Of a stretch of DNA of 64,000 bases, positions 34,901 to 46,130 are shown piece after piece. The translations under genes and the position numbers were made by a program. Under the pieces are notes generated by a model. The model saw nothing but the letters and a program-made list of their open reading frames with translations, did not search any database and was not told the origin of the DNA. Every line of letters begins with the position of its first letter. Position 1 is the first letter of the stretch. Origin of the DNA: Membranipora membranacea (Eukaryota; Bryozoa; Gymnolaemata; Cheilostomatida; Membraniporidae); contig OU612068.1 of NCBI GenBank assembly GCA_914767715.1, positions 1,982,001 through 2,046,000 on the forward strand, written 5' to 3'.

Positions 34901-37900
34901 ACGGGGATAGCTTCATGCGGCTGGGGCCGGCCATGAGGATGTTGTACTAGAGAAGGCCTCGAAACAGCGCTTGACTCATGGTTTCTAGCTGAAGACCTGT
35001 GTGTTGTGCAGTGGTACGCGCACCACTGTATTTCTATCATTGCTAGATCCTCGAATCATTTGAGAATGCTGTATATTGTTACACATATACTTTCATCTCC
35101 AGGGTCAAAGATGATATACTTGCAAGTCAAAATCTAGCGCAACCAAGAGTACAAGGTTAGTTAACTGCCTATACCTGATTTAGCACAGATCATTTGACAA
35201 CATAACGCTTTGTTTATGATTGTAGTGTGATTGAGTGATTTCGTTCAGACAAAGTGTTGCAGCTTTCACATTCATGATTCACCACAGTGGTTTATATATA
35301 GCATGTTTGTGAATTACTATATTATAAGTCAGGTCAGGTCAGGTCACCTGCTACCGGTAACCATGAATCCGGTACTACCTGTAACATGGGTCGGGTCGTC
35401 GGCGACTAAACCGACATCCCCTACTGCCTTGGCCGTAGGGAGGGTGCACTGGACACCCCTGTAGAACTAAAAGCCACATCTACAAAAGACATCATCTCAG
35501 TGGGTACCTGTGGCAGTACCTAGGGGCGGGTACAGACAAACATGTATTCCGGTCAGCCACTGCAGCAGTATGTATATACTAGCACGTCTCGGCCTGTTCT
35601 TGCCAGCTAGACATTATTTACACCCTGCCAAGAGAGGGATCATGGTACTGCGAAAGCCATGCTCACTTTAACATTTCGCATGCAGTTTTATGGTTAATGG
35701 CGACGGAAACAGTACCTGACACCGGCTCGACACCGGGTTAACAAGGTTCGCGCTGGCTTGCTCCCGCTCCGGCAGCCTGTGAAAAGTCAGATAGGACGCA
35801 ATGGTGAAACCAGGAACTTTCTGAGAATAGCAGAATGGAATGTTCGAACACTGATGAACAGGAAAAGCTCAAAGAGACCTGAGCGCCAGACAGCGCTTGT
35901 TGCTAAAGAATTGAGTCGGTATGATATAGATATTGCTGCTCTGAGTGAAACTCGTTTTGCTCTCAATGACAGCCTAGTGGATAACGGGTATACATTCTTC
36001 TGGAGTGGAAAAGGTGAGGAAGAAAGAAGAGAGGCAGGAGTTGGGTTTGCTATCAGAAATTCAATTATGTCCTACCTCGAACAGGAACCAAAGGCATGTA
36101 GTGATAGAATCATTAGCATGAGACTGCCACTTAAGAAGAATGATTATGCAACCATAGTGAGCACCTACGCTCCAACAACGACAAACCCTGAGGAGAATAA
36201 AGAGGAGTTCTACAGGACATTGAGAGAAACAATAAAGAACGTATCCATCACAGACAAACTGATTATAGCCGGTGACTTCAATGCAAGGGTAGGATGTGAA
36301 GCTAAAAATTGGCCAGGCGTGATCGGTACTCAAGGAATTGGAAAGAGTAATTCAAATGGAGAGCTGCTGATGGCATTTTGCTCGGAGTACCAGCTCGTTG
36401 TCACCAACACTGTTTTCAAACACAAACAGCATCACAAAACTACCTGGATGCACCCTCGTTCTAAGCATTGGCACCTCCTGGATTATGTGATTACAAGATA
36501 GAAAGACCTGAATGATGTGTTAGACACCAGGGCAATGAGAGGTGCTGAATGCTCAACCGACCACATCATGGTGAGGTCCAAGATAGCATTCACGGTAAGG
36601 AAAGCAAAGACCAAGACAAGAGGAGACTCAGCTTACAAGCTGAATGTGGGAAAACTGCGGAATGAGGAGGTATTACAGGAGTTTCAGACACAGATGGATA
36701 CGACAATGGACTACAAAGATGATGATGATGTGACCTTGGCGGAGAGGTGGGACAGGTTAAAGACGTGCGTCTTTTCTGCAGCAAATGAAATCCTAGGAAA
36801 ACCAGGACGGAAACATCAAGATTGGTTTGATGAGGATGATGTGGAGTTGAATGCATTGCTTGATGTAAGAAATAAGGCCAAAGTGAAATTACTACAGAGA
36901 AAGACTAGAAGTAACGTTGGCAGACTAGCAAAAGCCAGAAGTAAATTACAGAAGTATACTCGAGAGAAGAAGTCTGAATGGTGGGAGGAAAAAACGGAAG
37001 AACTCCAACGAGCAGCTCATAAAAATGACATGAAGGCATTTTACAATGGCCTTAGAGAAGTGTATGGGCCACAAAATAGGGGTACTGCCCAATTGCTTGA
37101 TGACGATGGTGAGACAGTATTAACAGCGAAGGATGACACCTTAAAAGGTTTGCACAGCATTTTGACCACCTGCCGAATGTACCCGGGACTGTGGATCATG
37201 AAGCTCTAAGCAGTCTCACAGACATGCCGCCTGATGAAAGTCTGTGGATGACACGCCAAGCTTTGATGAACTGCTGAATGCCATAGATACAACGAAGGAG
37301 AATAAGGCCCCTGGGGAGTGTGGCATTCCAGCAGAGGTGTGGAAGCATGGCGGACTGAAGTTAAAAGAAAGACTGCATGACCTGATTGTTTTCATCTGGA
37401 AGAACGAGCAGATGCTGCAGAACTGGAAGAATGCAAACATTGTGCCCATTTTCAAAAAGGGCAGTAGGAAGATCAGTGGTAACTACAGAGGAATCTCACT
37501 GCTCTCTATAGCCGGTAAGATCATGGCCCGAATAATCCTCAACAGAATCAGTGAAAGGATAACTCCAAATATCCTACCTGAGACACAGCGTGGTTTTTGT
37601 AGCAGCAGAAGCACTATTGATATGGTGTTTAGCTTGCGCCAAATCCAAGAGAAATGTGTTGAACAGAACAGGGAGCTATATGCTGTATTTATAGATTCTA
37701 CTAAAGCCTTTGATACAGTATCAAGGGAAGGCCTCTGGAGTGTACTGAAGAAGTTTGGCTTCACAGAGAAAGTCACAAACCTGATTAAAGCCCTTCATAC
37801 GGGGATGCAAGCCAAAGTAGTACAAGGTAGAGACACATCGAATGAGTTTGCAGTGACCAATGGTGTCAAGCAGGGATGTGTTCTTGCTCCCACACTATTC

Positions 37901-40900
37901 TCATTATACCTGACGGCTATGTTAGAAGTTGCATTTAAGGATGTACATGAAGGAATTTATATCCAAGCAAGACATGGGGCGGATCTCTTTAACATAGCCC
38001 AGTTCAAGTCCAAGACCCCTACAAACAAGCACCTAGTAAGAGAGATGCTGTTTGCCGATGACAGTGCTTTGGTGTCACACAGTGCTGCAGATATGCAGGT
38101 ACTCGTAGACCACTTCACTAAAGCAGCAGCTCAGTTCAGCCTGAAAATAAACATCAAAAAGACAGAATGCATGTACCAGCCAAGCAAACTCATTAATCCT
38201 CCGCCTGAGCCAGAGGTTATCATGATAGACCATAAACCACTTGTACTTGCCTCAGACTTCACCTACCTAGGAAGCACTGTCTCCAGCACTGCAAAGATAG
38301 ATAAAGAGCTGCGAAACAGACTAGGCAAAGCAAGCGCGGCTTTCGGGAAGCTTCAACAGAGATTGTGGAACAACAGACATGTCTCCATAAGGGTGAAATG
38401 TAAAGTCTATAGAGCTGTGGTACTTTCATGTCTCCTCTATGGAGCTGAAGCATGGACGATATGCAGGACCCAAGTGAAAAAACTAAGCGCTTTCATGATG
38501 AGACAACTGAGGGACATATGAGTGTAAAGTGGTATGACAAAATCACAAATGAAGAGATACTAAGACGTGCCAACCTGCCTTGCATGGCAGATATTCTCAT
38601 TGAAAGGAACCTGAGATGGGTAGGCCATGTGCTTAGGATGGACAATGACCGGCTCCCTAGGCAACTGCTGTACTCGCAATTGAAAGAAGGAAAAAGAAAT
38701 CAGGGAAGGCCTAGACTCAGATTTAAAGACGTTGCAAAAAGAAACATGAAATGGAGAGAGATCAACCTGAACTCCTGGCAAACCATGGCTAAAAACAGAG
38801 TTGCGTGGAGGACTACAACCAAATCAAAGCCAAAACCATAGAACAGTCTTAGTCGCATCGACTGACTGCAAGAGAGAGATATTATAAAGGATGGGGTAGA
38901 TCGTACTGTAAATGAGCTGTAGTAACTGTATTGCATTGAATTGTACTGTAATTTATTTGACAAATAACATGACAATTCATTAAAATCAGTCTAATATAAT
39001 TGCAAAAAAACTATGGTGTATAAGCAAATTGATTCATAAATATTTTGTAAAAAATTCAAGTACAATGTTACTGGTCCCTAAAAACTGTTCTTGAATTACG
39101 ATAAAACTTGAAATAAATAGGTCCTTCAGGCTTGCAGTAGTATGTAAGGAGGGGCCTGAAATGGTCATTCATTTCACTTTTCATACTACTGACATCTCTG
39201 CATCCCATCAGGTCCAGCAATAGATTCAGTTTATTACCAACCATGTAATCCTCTGGACAGAGCCGACAGGCACACCTGAGTTGATCATCGCCAGGATAGG
39301 CAAATATCCTAGTCTCGTTTGTGCCAAAATTTTTTTGACATTTGTCAAGACAGATGAGGATATTTATATAATCTTTTTCAGGAGCCAACCAATACATGTC
39401 TAAAATTAAAAAAAACATTGATAGGTATATGTTTACACAATAAATTCAACTGTATAAAACCAACTTTTACATGGATAGCAATGAATGAAAGCAACCCCGC
39501 ATTGCGAGATCAACAATCAAATTAAGAGGAAAAAAAAGATGAAAATTTGAATTCTGCATGATTTTTGCAGGTCCAAGTTGACTTACTTGGCACTTTAGTA
39601 TCAGATAGTTCACAAGTCCGAACTTTCCTTATGCTCTGAGCTCCTGAATGAATAAATGAGATTATTGAAATAGTTATCACGAAAATAAGTCTAGCTCCCC
39701 TCATTCTACAATTCTGAACTGAAACAAAATCAATTCTGATCAATGATAGATCACGATATGCTTTGATTTACAGCGTCTCCTGCCATCACTTTTATATCAC
39801 TGGAGGACTAATCCTAGGTCCTTATTGGTAATCACTTGTTGATATGTGCTCATTGTGGTTTTGTAGAGGATGTTACACGTTTGTGGTGATAATTTAAAGT
39901 ATCATAACGTCAATGGAGACAGTTTGGCAGATGGCTAAACCGTCATTATTTATAATCCTATAGTATGCATGGAATTTTATTTCATGCAAGCTCGAGGGAT
40001 GTAAATGTTTTCATTTCCCAAAATATCTTGCAATCCACCCCTGTTTGTATGTGGCTGAAGTAAGCGCTCCCACACAACCACTGTTTTGTGTGGCTGAGTG
40101 ACAAGGCTAGGTTGAAGTGATGAGATATGAGTTAGCTTTGAATGAGTGGTGTAGAGAGAATTCTCTGTTTCAATAATTATTTTTCATATATAATTTACTG
40201 GATGAACTAGCCGCAATAGTATATCAGAGGCAAAAGTGGTAAGTGATTGAGGTACAATATTCATCTAGTTTATTTGTACACAGGTACATGATCTAATTTT
40301 TGACAATCATGAAACCAGAGCATAGACATTCTTGTAATACTCACATATCTTTTTTTACAACTCAGATTCCGACGAAGAGACTGCCAGGACGGAAGAAAAT
40401 ATCAATTCTGTGTCAGATTATGAATTTATAGAGGAAACTGATCCTTATCTGGACTACTGTGAAATAGACGAGTACAATATGATGAGTGATGTGCACCGAG
40501 GTATCTCTGTGTGTGACTCAAAATCAGCAACATCTACAAATGAAGAAACTAAAGCAAACTTAGGATTTGAACCCTCATTTCCCGAAAACTTGAAAGTTCC
40601 TCCTTTAGATTTGATGGGATCTATTTCGCGAGAATTTAATAAAAGAGGTGTAACTATTCAAAACAAAGTGAAGCGATCAGATTTCTCTAACAAAGTGAGA
40701 TCAAATATCAGAGTGAAAAGGAACATGCCTAATACACCTCCGATGCCTTGTCGGGGGCCAACAGGCTTGCGAGTCTTCCCCCATGATCGACACACAACTG
40801 AGGCTGAGGTGCACATAAACAATTCTGAAGCAGAGCGCAATGAAGTCCTGCTAACTAGGTATCAACATCGACCGGTCCAGGAAAGAGGGTCCGACGCATG

Positions 40901-40910
40901 TCTGAGCTGA
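31998..40910 (+). CDS. Type I membrane receptor: two CUB-like exons, sushi, TM, ITAM-like tail (two frameshifts)
   Basis: Exons: 31998-32363, 32537-32907, 33883-34079, 34428-34611, 35103-35155, 40366-40910 (TGA). The extracellular exons start and end in phase 1, as shuffled domains do. Exons 1-2 each resemble a CUB-like beta fold (DMHQIRITG...FRGEVDLLLQI...IMFA; GTVTIDIHQIDAVL...AISFVYQT...IHIRYS) but lack standard CUB cysteines; exon 1 has NQT, NSS and NRT sites. Exon 3 is a sushi/CCP repeat (KCNVDIE; SCLKGFNLL, FRCKDQQWDPPLIEC). Exon 4 has the TM segment (TIAISLSLLTAVVMLLILY). The last exon is a 180-aa tail with YEFI-x8-YCEI and then YNMM, fitting an ITAM plus a YxxM PI3K site. Exons 2 and 3 each need a one-base shift to stay open (near 32577-32592 and 33895-33935). 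Start: the frame of exon 1 is open back to an ATG at 31841 with a hydrophobic N-terminus, or there is an upstream exon. Confidence 0.7.
33190..33400 (+). repeat. About 55-70-bp tandem repeat, 3.5 diverged copies
   Basis: Units begin TATTGGTGGAAATCA and contain CTTGCAACTTGTCTTGCAG and TTCCTGTTT. Copies differ by 10-20 percent. Lies in the receptor intron before the sushi exon. Three of the four unit starts carry an inverted CCAAT box, and a TATAAATA sits at 33438, just downstream. Confidence 0.8.
35325..39000 (+). mobile_element. Nearly full-length non-LTR retrotransposon, decayed ORF
   Basis: The 5' part has a GTCAG-type short repeat and a GC-richer UTR. Endonuclease: AEWNVRTLM, ALSETR, IIAGDFNARVG and LDYVITR, then STDHIMV. 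Reverse transcriptase: FIDSTKAFDTVS, GVKQGCVLAPTLF, MLFADDSAL, YLGSTVS and CLLYGAEAW. C-terminus: LRWVGHVLRMDNDRLP and GRPRLRFKDV. Breaks: an in-frame TAG at 36499-36501 between endonuclease and its last motif, a frameshift near 37160-37240, and another near 38450-38520; stop at 38839-38841. The 3' UTR runs to an A-rich end near 38995. It lies in the last receptor intron, same strand. Clade not resolved by eye; the endonuclease start recalls RTE/CR1-type elements. Confidence 0.87.
39068..39704 (-). CDS. Small secreted cysteine-rich protein, two exons, nested in the receptor intron
   Basis: Exon 1 39704-39587 (ATG, donor gtaagt), exon 2 39399-39068 (TAA); joined in phase 1, 149 aa. Residues 1-22 form a clear signal peptide (RLIFVITISIISFIHSGAQS, cleavage after about 20-23). 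The mature part has nine Cys, with a CLDKC...CACRLC cluster that recalls, weakly, WSC/PAN-type carbohydrate-binding modules, and one NET glycosylation site. No TM segment. The family is not recognised. Position, antisense inside the last intron of the CUB-like/sushi receptor and beside a retrotransposon, may be chance. Splice signals and the signal peptide make it a credible gene. Confidence 0.65.
39705..40365. other. Receptor intron / upstream of the secreted gene
   Basis: Would contain the promoter of the - strand secreted protein gene. No motif stands out. Confidence 0.5.
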
Positions 40911-41198
40911 GTGCATACCACCATAGCAGCTCGGCAATCACAAAAAGTTTTGAGCATGGAAAACTCCAATCAAACAATCAAGAAAAAACTACTCAACAAG
41001 GTGAAGGCTGTGATTTTGAAGATGCTCTCAGTATTTACCAAGTTTATACGCTTGATGATCATGAAACTCTGTAGTTGTTTTTGTTAAAAATTAAGCAAAA
41101 GATTTTGTTCTGATTGTTTTTTGTTTGGCTGTTCCGTAAATCTGATGTGCAAAATATTTTGTTGAAAGGAACTGGATGGCTTTTTATGATTCATGCGT

Positions 41199-41204
41199 AA
41201 TAAA
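41199..41204 (+). promoter_or_regulatory. Candidate receptor polyadenylation signal
   Basis: AATAAA 289 nt after the receptor stop. Confidence 0.5.
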
Positions 41205-44200
41205 ATAATTCAACCTAGAAAACACTTGATAGAGCAGATGGGTTGAGCCAATTTTTTGCAGTTGACGTAATAAGTGGTTGACACAATCTGAATAATCCAA
41301 AGATCTGTGGTGCACTTTTTGTCAATCACTGTAACACCTCTTTAGTTCTTTATGGATAAGGTACACTTATCTCATTTATCTCCACATCGTATTTCTGCAT
41401 CAATCTTGCTTTTTTTTTTTGTATTTGTCTGGTCAATTTTCTATGATTATGGCATTGTTATGTAGTTATTACAAAATTGTAAAAGTCCTAAGCTATTGAA
41501 TCGGGTCAATTACTATTTCAGAGCGTCAGGCCTCAAAATTTCTCTTTTAGTATCACCTTTCAATCTTATAGCCTCCAAAGCAACTGCTATCAAATTTACC
41601 AAATAAAAATAAATCCTAGTCAAAAAGTAATCACAACACAGTGCTAACCTAACATTTGATGACAATAAATGTAAAAGTATTTTGCAGATTATGATAATAA
41701 ATAAGCTGAATACAAGGATGTGCTTTATCCTTTGTTCTGCTTACCATTCTTTTGATTGGTTGACTGGTATTATTGTTATGCAAATTATCAGGACTTAATT
41801 CACATACATGTATGGCATTGGGCTGTGGGTTTCCTGCTTATGCAAAATAAGAGGCTTAAAAGAACGCCAAGGTTTCACCTCAATCTTTGTTACAGATCTT
41901 TGACTGCTCATGGTTAATAGGCTGGTGGTAAATTCAGAATTTTTTGCATTTGAGGTAATCTTGAATTTTCACAATGAAGGTACCGATCGATCGATGGTTT
42001 GGTAGCGCCCTAAGTTGGATAGAGCTACTTATCTCTGAAATTTATTACTTTGTGGCAAAAAAGCCATTATCTTGAAATGACCAACACATTGACTGAAAAC
42101 CTTGTATAAATCTCTCTAAAAAGAAAGGAATGCCAAGATAATAATTGCAATCATAACCCTCTACAAACCACATACATAGGAACTTCACACAGTTTATTGA
42201 TCACAAATTATGGATTCGTAAATAAATAATTTAGTCATCTTTCAATATCTACTGTACTAACAATGCAGCAGCTGAATATACTACAAAATTGTAACAAAAT
42301 AAAATAAATTAAAAGCAATATCGCTACATATTTACTAGAATATCACAATTCTTTTAGAATTATGTCACAAAGTGGGAAGCAAGCTATCAAAAACTGCTCT
42401 AGGTACACAGTTGCATGCTAGAATCAAAGAGTAATATTTCTATGTACACACTTGTACCCATACCCAATCAGTAAAAAATACATCACCTCGTATTAAAGTT
42501 ACTATGAAACAACTTATATGCTTCACCATTGTGGAAATGTTCCACATGTCAACTTTAACAAGTGCTTCAAACCGTTCACCCTCACCAACACAGTATCACA
42601 GTTTACAGCAGCTCAGGGTTGTTTCTATGGGTTTTGAAGTTGTAGGGCCAGGTGGGGTGGGCGCGGGAGAGGCGCTGTTCTCGCAGGGGAGGTATGGGGG
42701 TCTGCCCCATAAAAATTTCCAAGATTAGAGGCAGTTTTAAAGCATTTCAGCCTGCTTTGGGAAGAAAATTAACAATCAGCTGACCACCATTCTTGTAATA
42801 ACCAAATGAATGATTGCAACTTGTCTGCAATTAACATTCTCTTGACTACATAGAAACAAAATATGTGTAAATGTTTTGCGTTGGTGAGAAATTTATTGAC
42901 AGGGATCTTAATTTAGGATTTTCTCAAAAGAATCTACAACCGCAGATAGAGGATACTCTGCTGCCACGGTCATCTCTTATGTCATAAGTTTAAGTTTTAC
43001 ATTTATTGATGGGACCTCTGAGCTTTATGATGAGCAGAAAATGGCCAATAACAACAGCCAAACCAGCATAATCCCTTCACATTCCAAAGTCCTGACTTGT
43101 CACTTTATGGGTCTCTCTGAGCATGGCCCGTTGTGTAGGATGACACACACACATCAATAATTGTGCTGCTTACAGATTTACCATAGCTCATCAAAAGTGA
43201 TAAATGACACATAGCCTGAGCCCTGTGTACGACATGTATATGTTTCTACAAACGAGAAGTGGGGTACTTCTATGATACTGATTGGGTATATCAGATCTCT
43301 ACACAGAAACCGGAAGTCTCAGAACTTGTTATATACGTTATTGGGTAAAATTAAACGTTTGGTTGCGCGCCTAGATGTGAGCATTGATATGAATGAATAT
43401 ATATCAGTGGATGTGAGGTTTTCAGGGTCTCATCATCATCTCCCCCGTCATTTTTTGGAGTTATATTCCACTTTTTCAAGGGAGACAACTCCTTATCCAA
43501 TAATGAGGTTCATGCAAAACTTGTACATTTAATATGGGAGTATGGGACAAACTCGACGCTTTTATGAACATTTTGACATTTCACCAGCCAACAAAATTTT
43601 TTTTGTTTGGTTGCTCTAAAGAGGAGCTACCGACTTTGAAAATGCGCTCAGAATTTGATAAACATGTGGTGTAATACATATTAGGGGCCATCTCTGAGGC
43701 AATGAAGTTAGCCTGCACATTCTCCCTGGCCTGCAAATGGTACAGACGTCTTTTTGTGCTAAATATCTTAGAATAAATATAGCATTGCTGTATTCACATT
43801 AACAGCCATGTTGAGAAAGGTTGGAAGGTGGTGGTCATGATCATTTGTAATCTGGAGTTGTTTCCATTGTAATTAGCTGATGGATTTGTCTGTCTTCGAC
43901 TAATGAAGAGTTTAATCCCATCACCTACATGCCAGGACAAAATTATGATAAACAATGATTATCGTATCTATGCTCAAATATAGCTGGTGAGTTCACTGAG
44001 TCACTCGCAAGTCATAAGGTATGATGGTTTCTCATAGTGTTGGCATTATTATCTAATTGGACAATAATTTAGATTAAAATCACATGTGGTGTCTGTTGTA
44101 CCCATTTTTGTGAAGAGAAGTTAATTTTAAGTCTGCATAAGGCGTATTCAATCTTTGCTGAAGTCGCAATGGAGAGTGGTCAAATTGGGTGATGACCAGG

Positions 44201-45475
44201 CAACAAGTTGTGATAGTTAATATTGTGGCTGCTGACTTTATCGCATTATGATTTACATCTTGTCACAGAGTAGAGCATGCCCAGCTTCTTATGGTCATAT
44301 TACAATCATATATAACAGATATTGATGGTGTGTGTTTATTTGTAGAGTAGTAATTATTTGACGTGAAATTAAGTCTTGAAAAAGTAATAAACAGGAATGC
44401 GTAGATCAGAAAACTTGGTTGAACTGTTGTAGTGAGTTCGAATATTCAAAATCAATTCACTGTCACTGAATGTGAAGAACGGTGAATAGTACTTTATCAT
44501 CACACGGTCTCTTTGCAACTTGTAGTTACTACAAAGGTTGTAGGTGGTGCGTGTACCCTCGTACCTATTGTTGCTTCAACACTGGTACTGTTGTAAAAAC
44601 AAAATTTCTCAACACAACATAACTTGAGATAACATTAGTTATGAGATAGTGGTAACAAAAGATGAAAACTTGTACGGTTCAAGGTTGGGACAGTGGGGAC
44701 ATACTATGCCTGTACATGTAAGTCATCACAATCAAAGTCTACTCTAGTAGCGGCCCTAGTATTAATTATCATATATCCACTCTTTTAGGACTGAATTCTG
44801 AGCCGTATTGTTATGTAGGAGTAGCTGTGATAAATATTCAAGGTATGTTAGTATTGGTAAAGCTGTATCTAGTATCCCTGAACTGACCCTGTTGCGCTAC
44901 GCAGGTGGCAACATACTTACCTTATCATCCTTTTCCGATCTAAAGTTAAGTTTTTATCTAATTGAAAATGCTTGCTCGAAATCTTACTGTACTGATGAAA
45001 AGAAGCCAGTTTATAAAAAATGCCCCAGACTATATCTTGTTTCTGTTCTTTGATATAGAAGTTAAAAGTCATCACAACTATTGACTTTTTAAAAAGTTTT
45101 TAACCTGTTCAACTATAATCAATAATGTCTATATTTGTTCAATATTTTTAATTCCTACCATAATGACTGATTGTACGGATATATTAAAGGATAACATGCC
45201 TGGACGTGGCCTGGATAGGCCTGGATAGGCCTCAACAATAGAAAATCAACACATCAAACACCCGAATGCATCGCTTTTGCCATTTGCACTTCAACTGTAG
45301 ACCTTGGAGTAGCAAGAAAACTGTACTTAACTCTGTGTCTTCGGTTCTGAATTAGAGTCCCAGTCATCAAAGCTCAAAAAGAGCTAAGGGAGAATTAAAC
45401 TACCAGAGAAAAACTGAATTCCACAGAGATCAACAAACCAATAGATAAATGCAAGAAGTTCAAGTTGAGCATAAT
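41205..45475. other. 4 kb without a recognised gene
   Basis: Only short chance frames. 42640-42715 is a G-rich stretch. 45205-45230 is a small GGCCTGGATA duplication. Confidence 0.55.
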
Positions 45476-46130
45476 GAAGTTTTGAAGTTTGGCGAATTTG
45501 AATTACCCTAGCTGATCTGTAGACTCATTACGGTATTAGCTTGTCAACCAGAAAAAAACCGCCTAAGTGATACAACACCCAAACGCAGGCTAGAAGACAT
45601 CTGCCAGGTCAAAGCCAACATACTAACCCGCCTTACTACCCAGGTAGAATACAACAATGAGAGGCTAGATGGTTACTGATTACTTTCTAAAACTGTTTAA
45701 CTCCCCTAGATCAATGCATTAATACACCAGTTGCTAACCACACGACTTACCACCTGAAACACATGAGCCATTCAGTGACTTTGGAAGAGCTTACCAAATA
45801 GATAATTGCAAGAATAATAAAGTTTTGAAGTTTGGGTGAATTTGAATACTTTAGCTGATCTGTAGACTCATTACAAAATTAGCTTGTCAACCAGACAATA
45901 ACCGTCAAGGTGATACAACATCCAAACACATGCTAGAAGACATCTACCAGGTATAAGACATCATACTAAGCCGCCTTACTACCCAGGTGATGATGCAACA
46001 GGATTGAATTTTGTTCTCACAGCATGAATTATCACCTTTGCATCAGCCAGTCAGTGACTTCGGAAGAGCTTACTGAATGCGAACTCAAGAGATAGGATCC
46101 GAAACGTTAACTCCCCTAAGTTAAAGCATG
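45476..46130. repeat. Imperfect tandem duplication, about 345-bp unit
   Basis: 45476-45655 and 45821-45995 share GTTTTGAAGTTTGG, CTGATCTGTAGACTCATTAC, TAGCTTGTCAACCAGA and CGCCTTACTACCCAGGT. The stretches that follow also correspond (CAGTGACTTTGGAAGAGCTTA and CAGTGACTTCGGAAGAGCTTA). Two diverged units of a satellite-like repeat; no coding. Confidence 0.78.

Noticed and set aside
43272-43532. 86-aa + frame
   Set aside because: No motif, no splice context and isolated in a gene-poor stretch.
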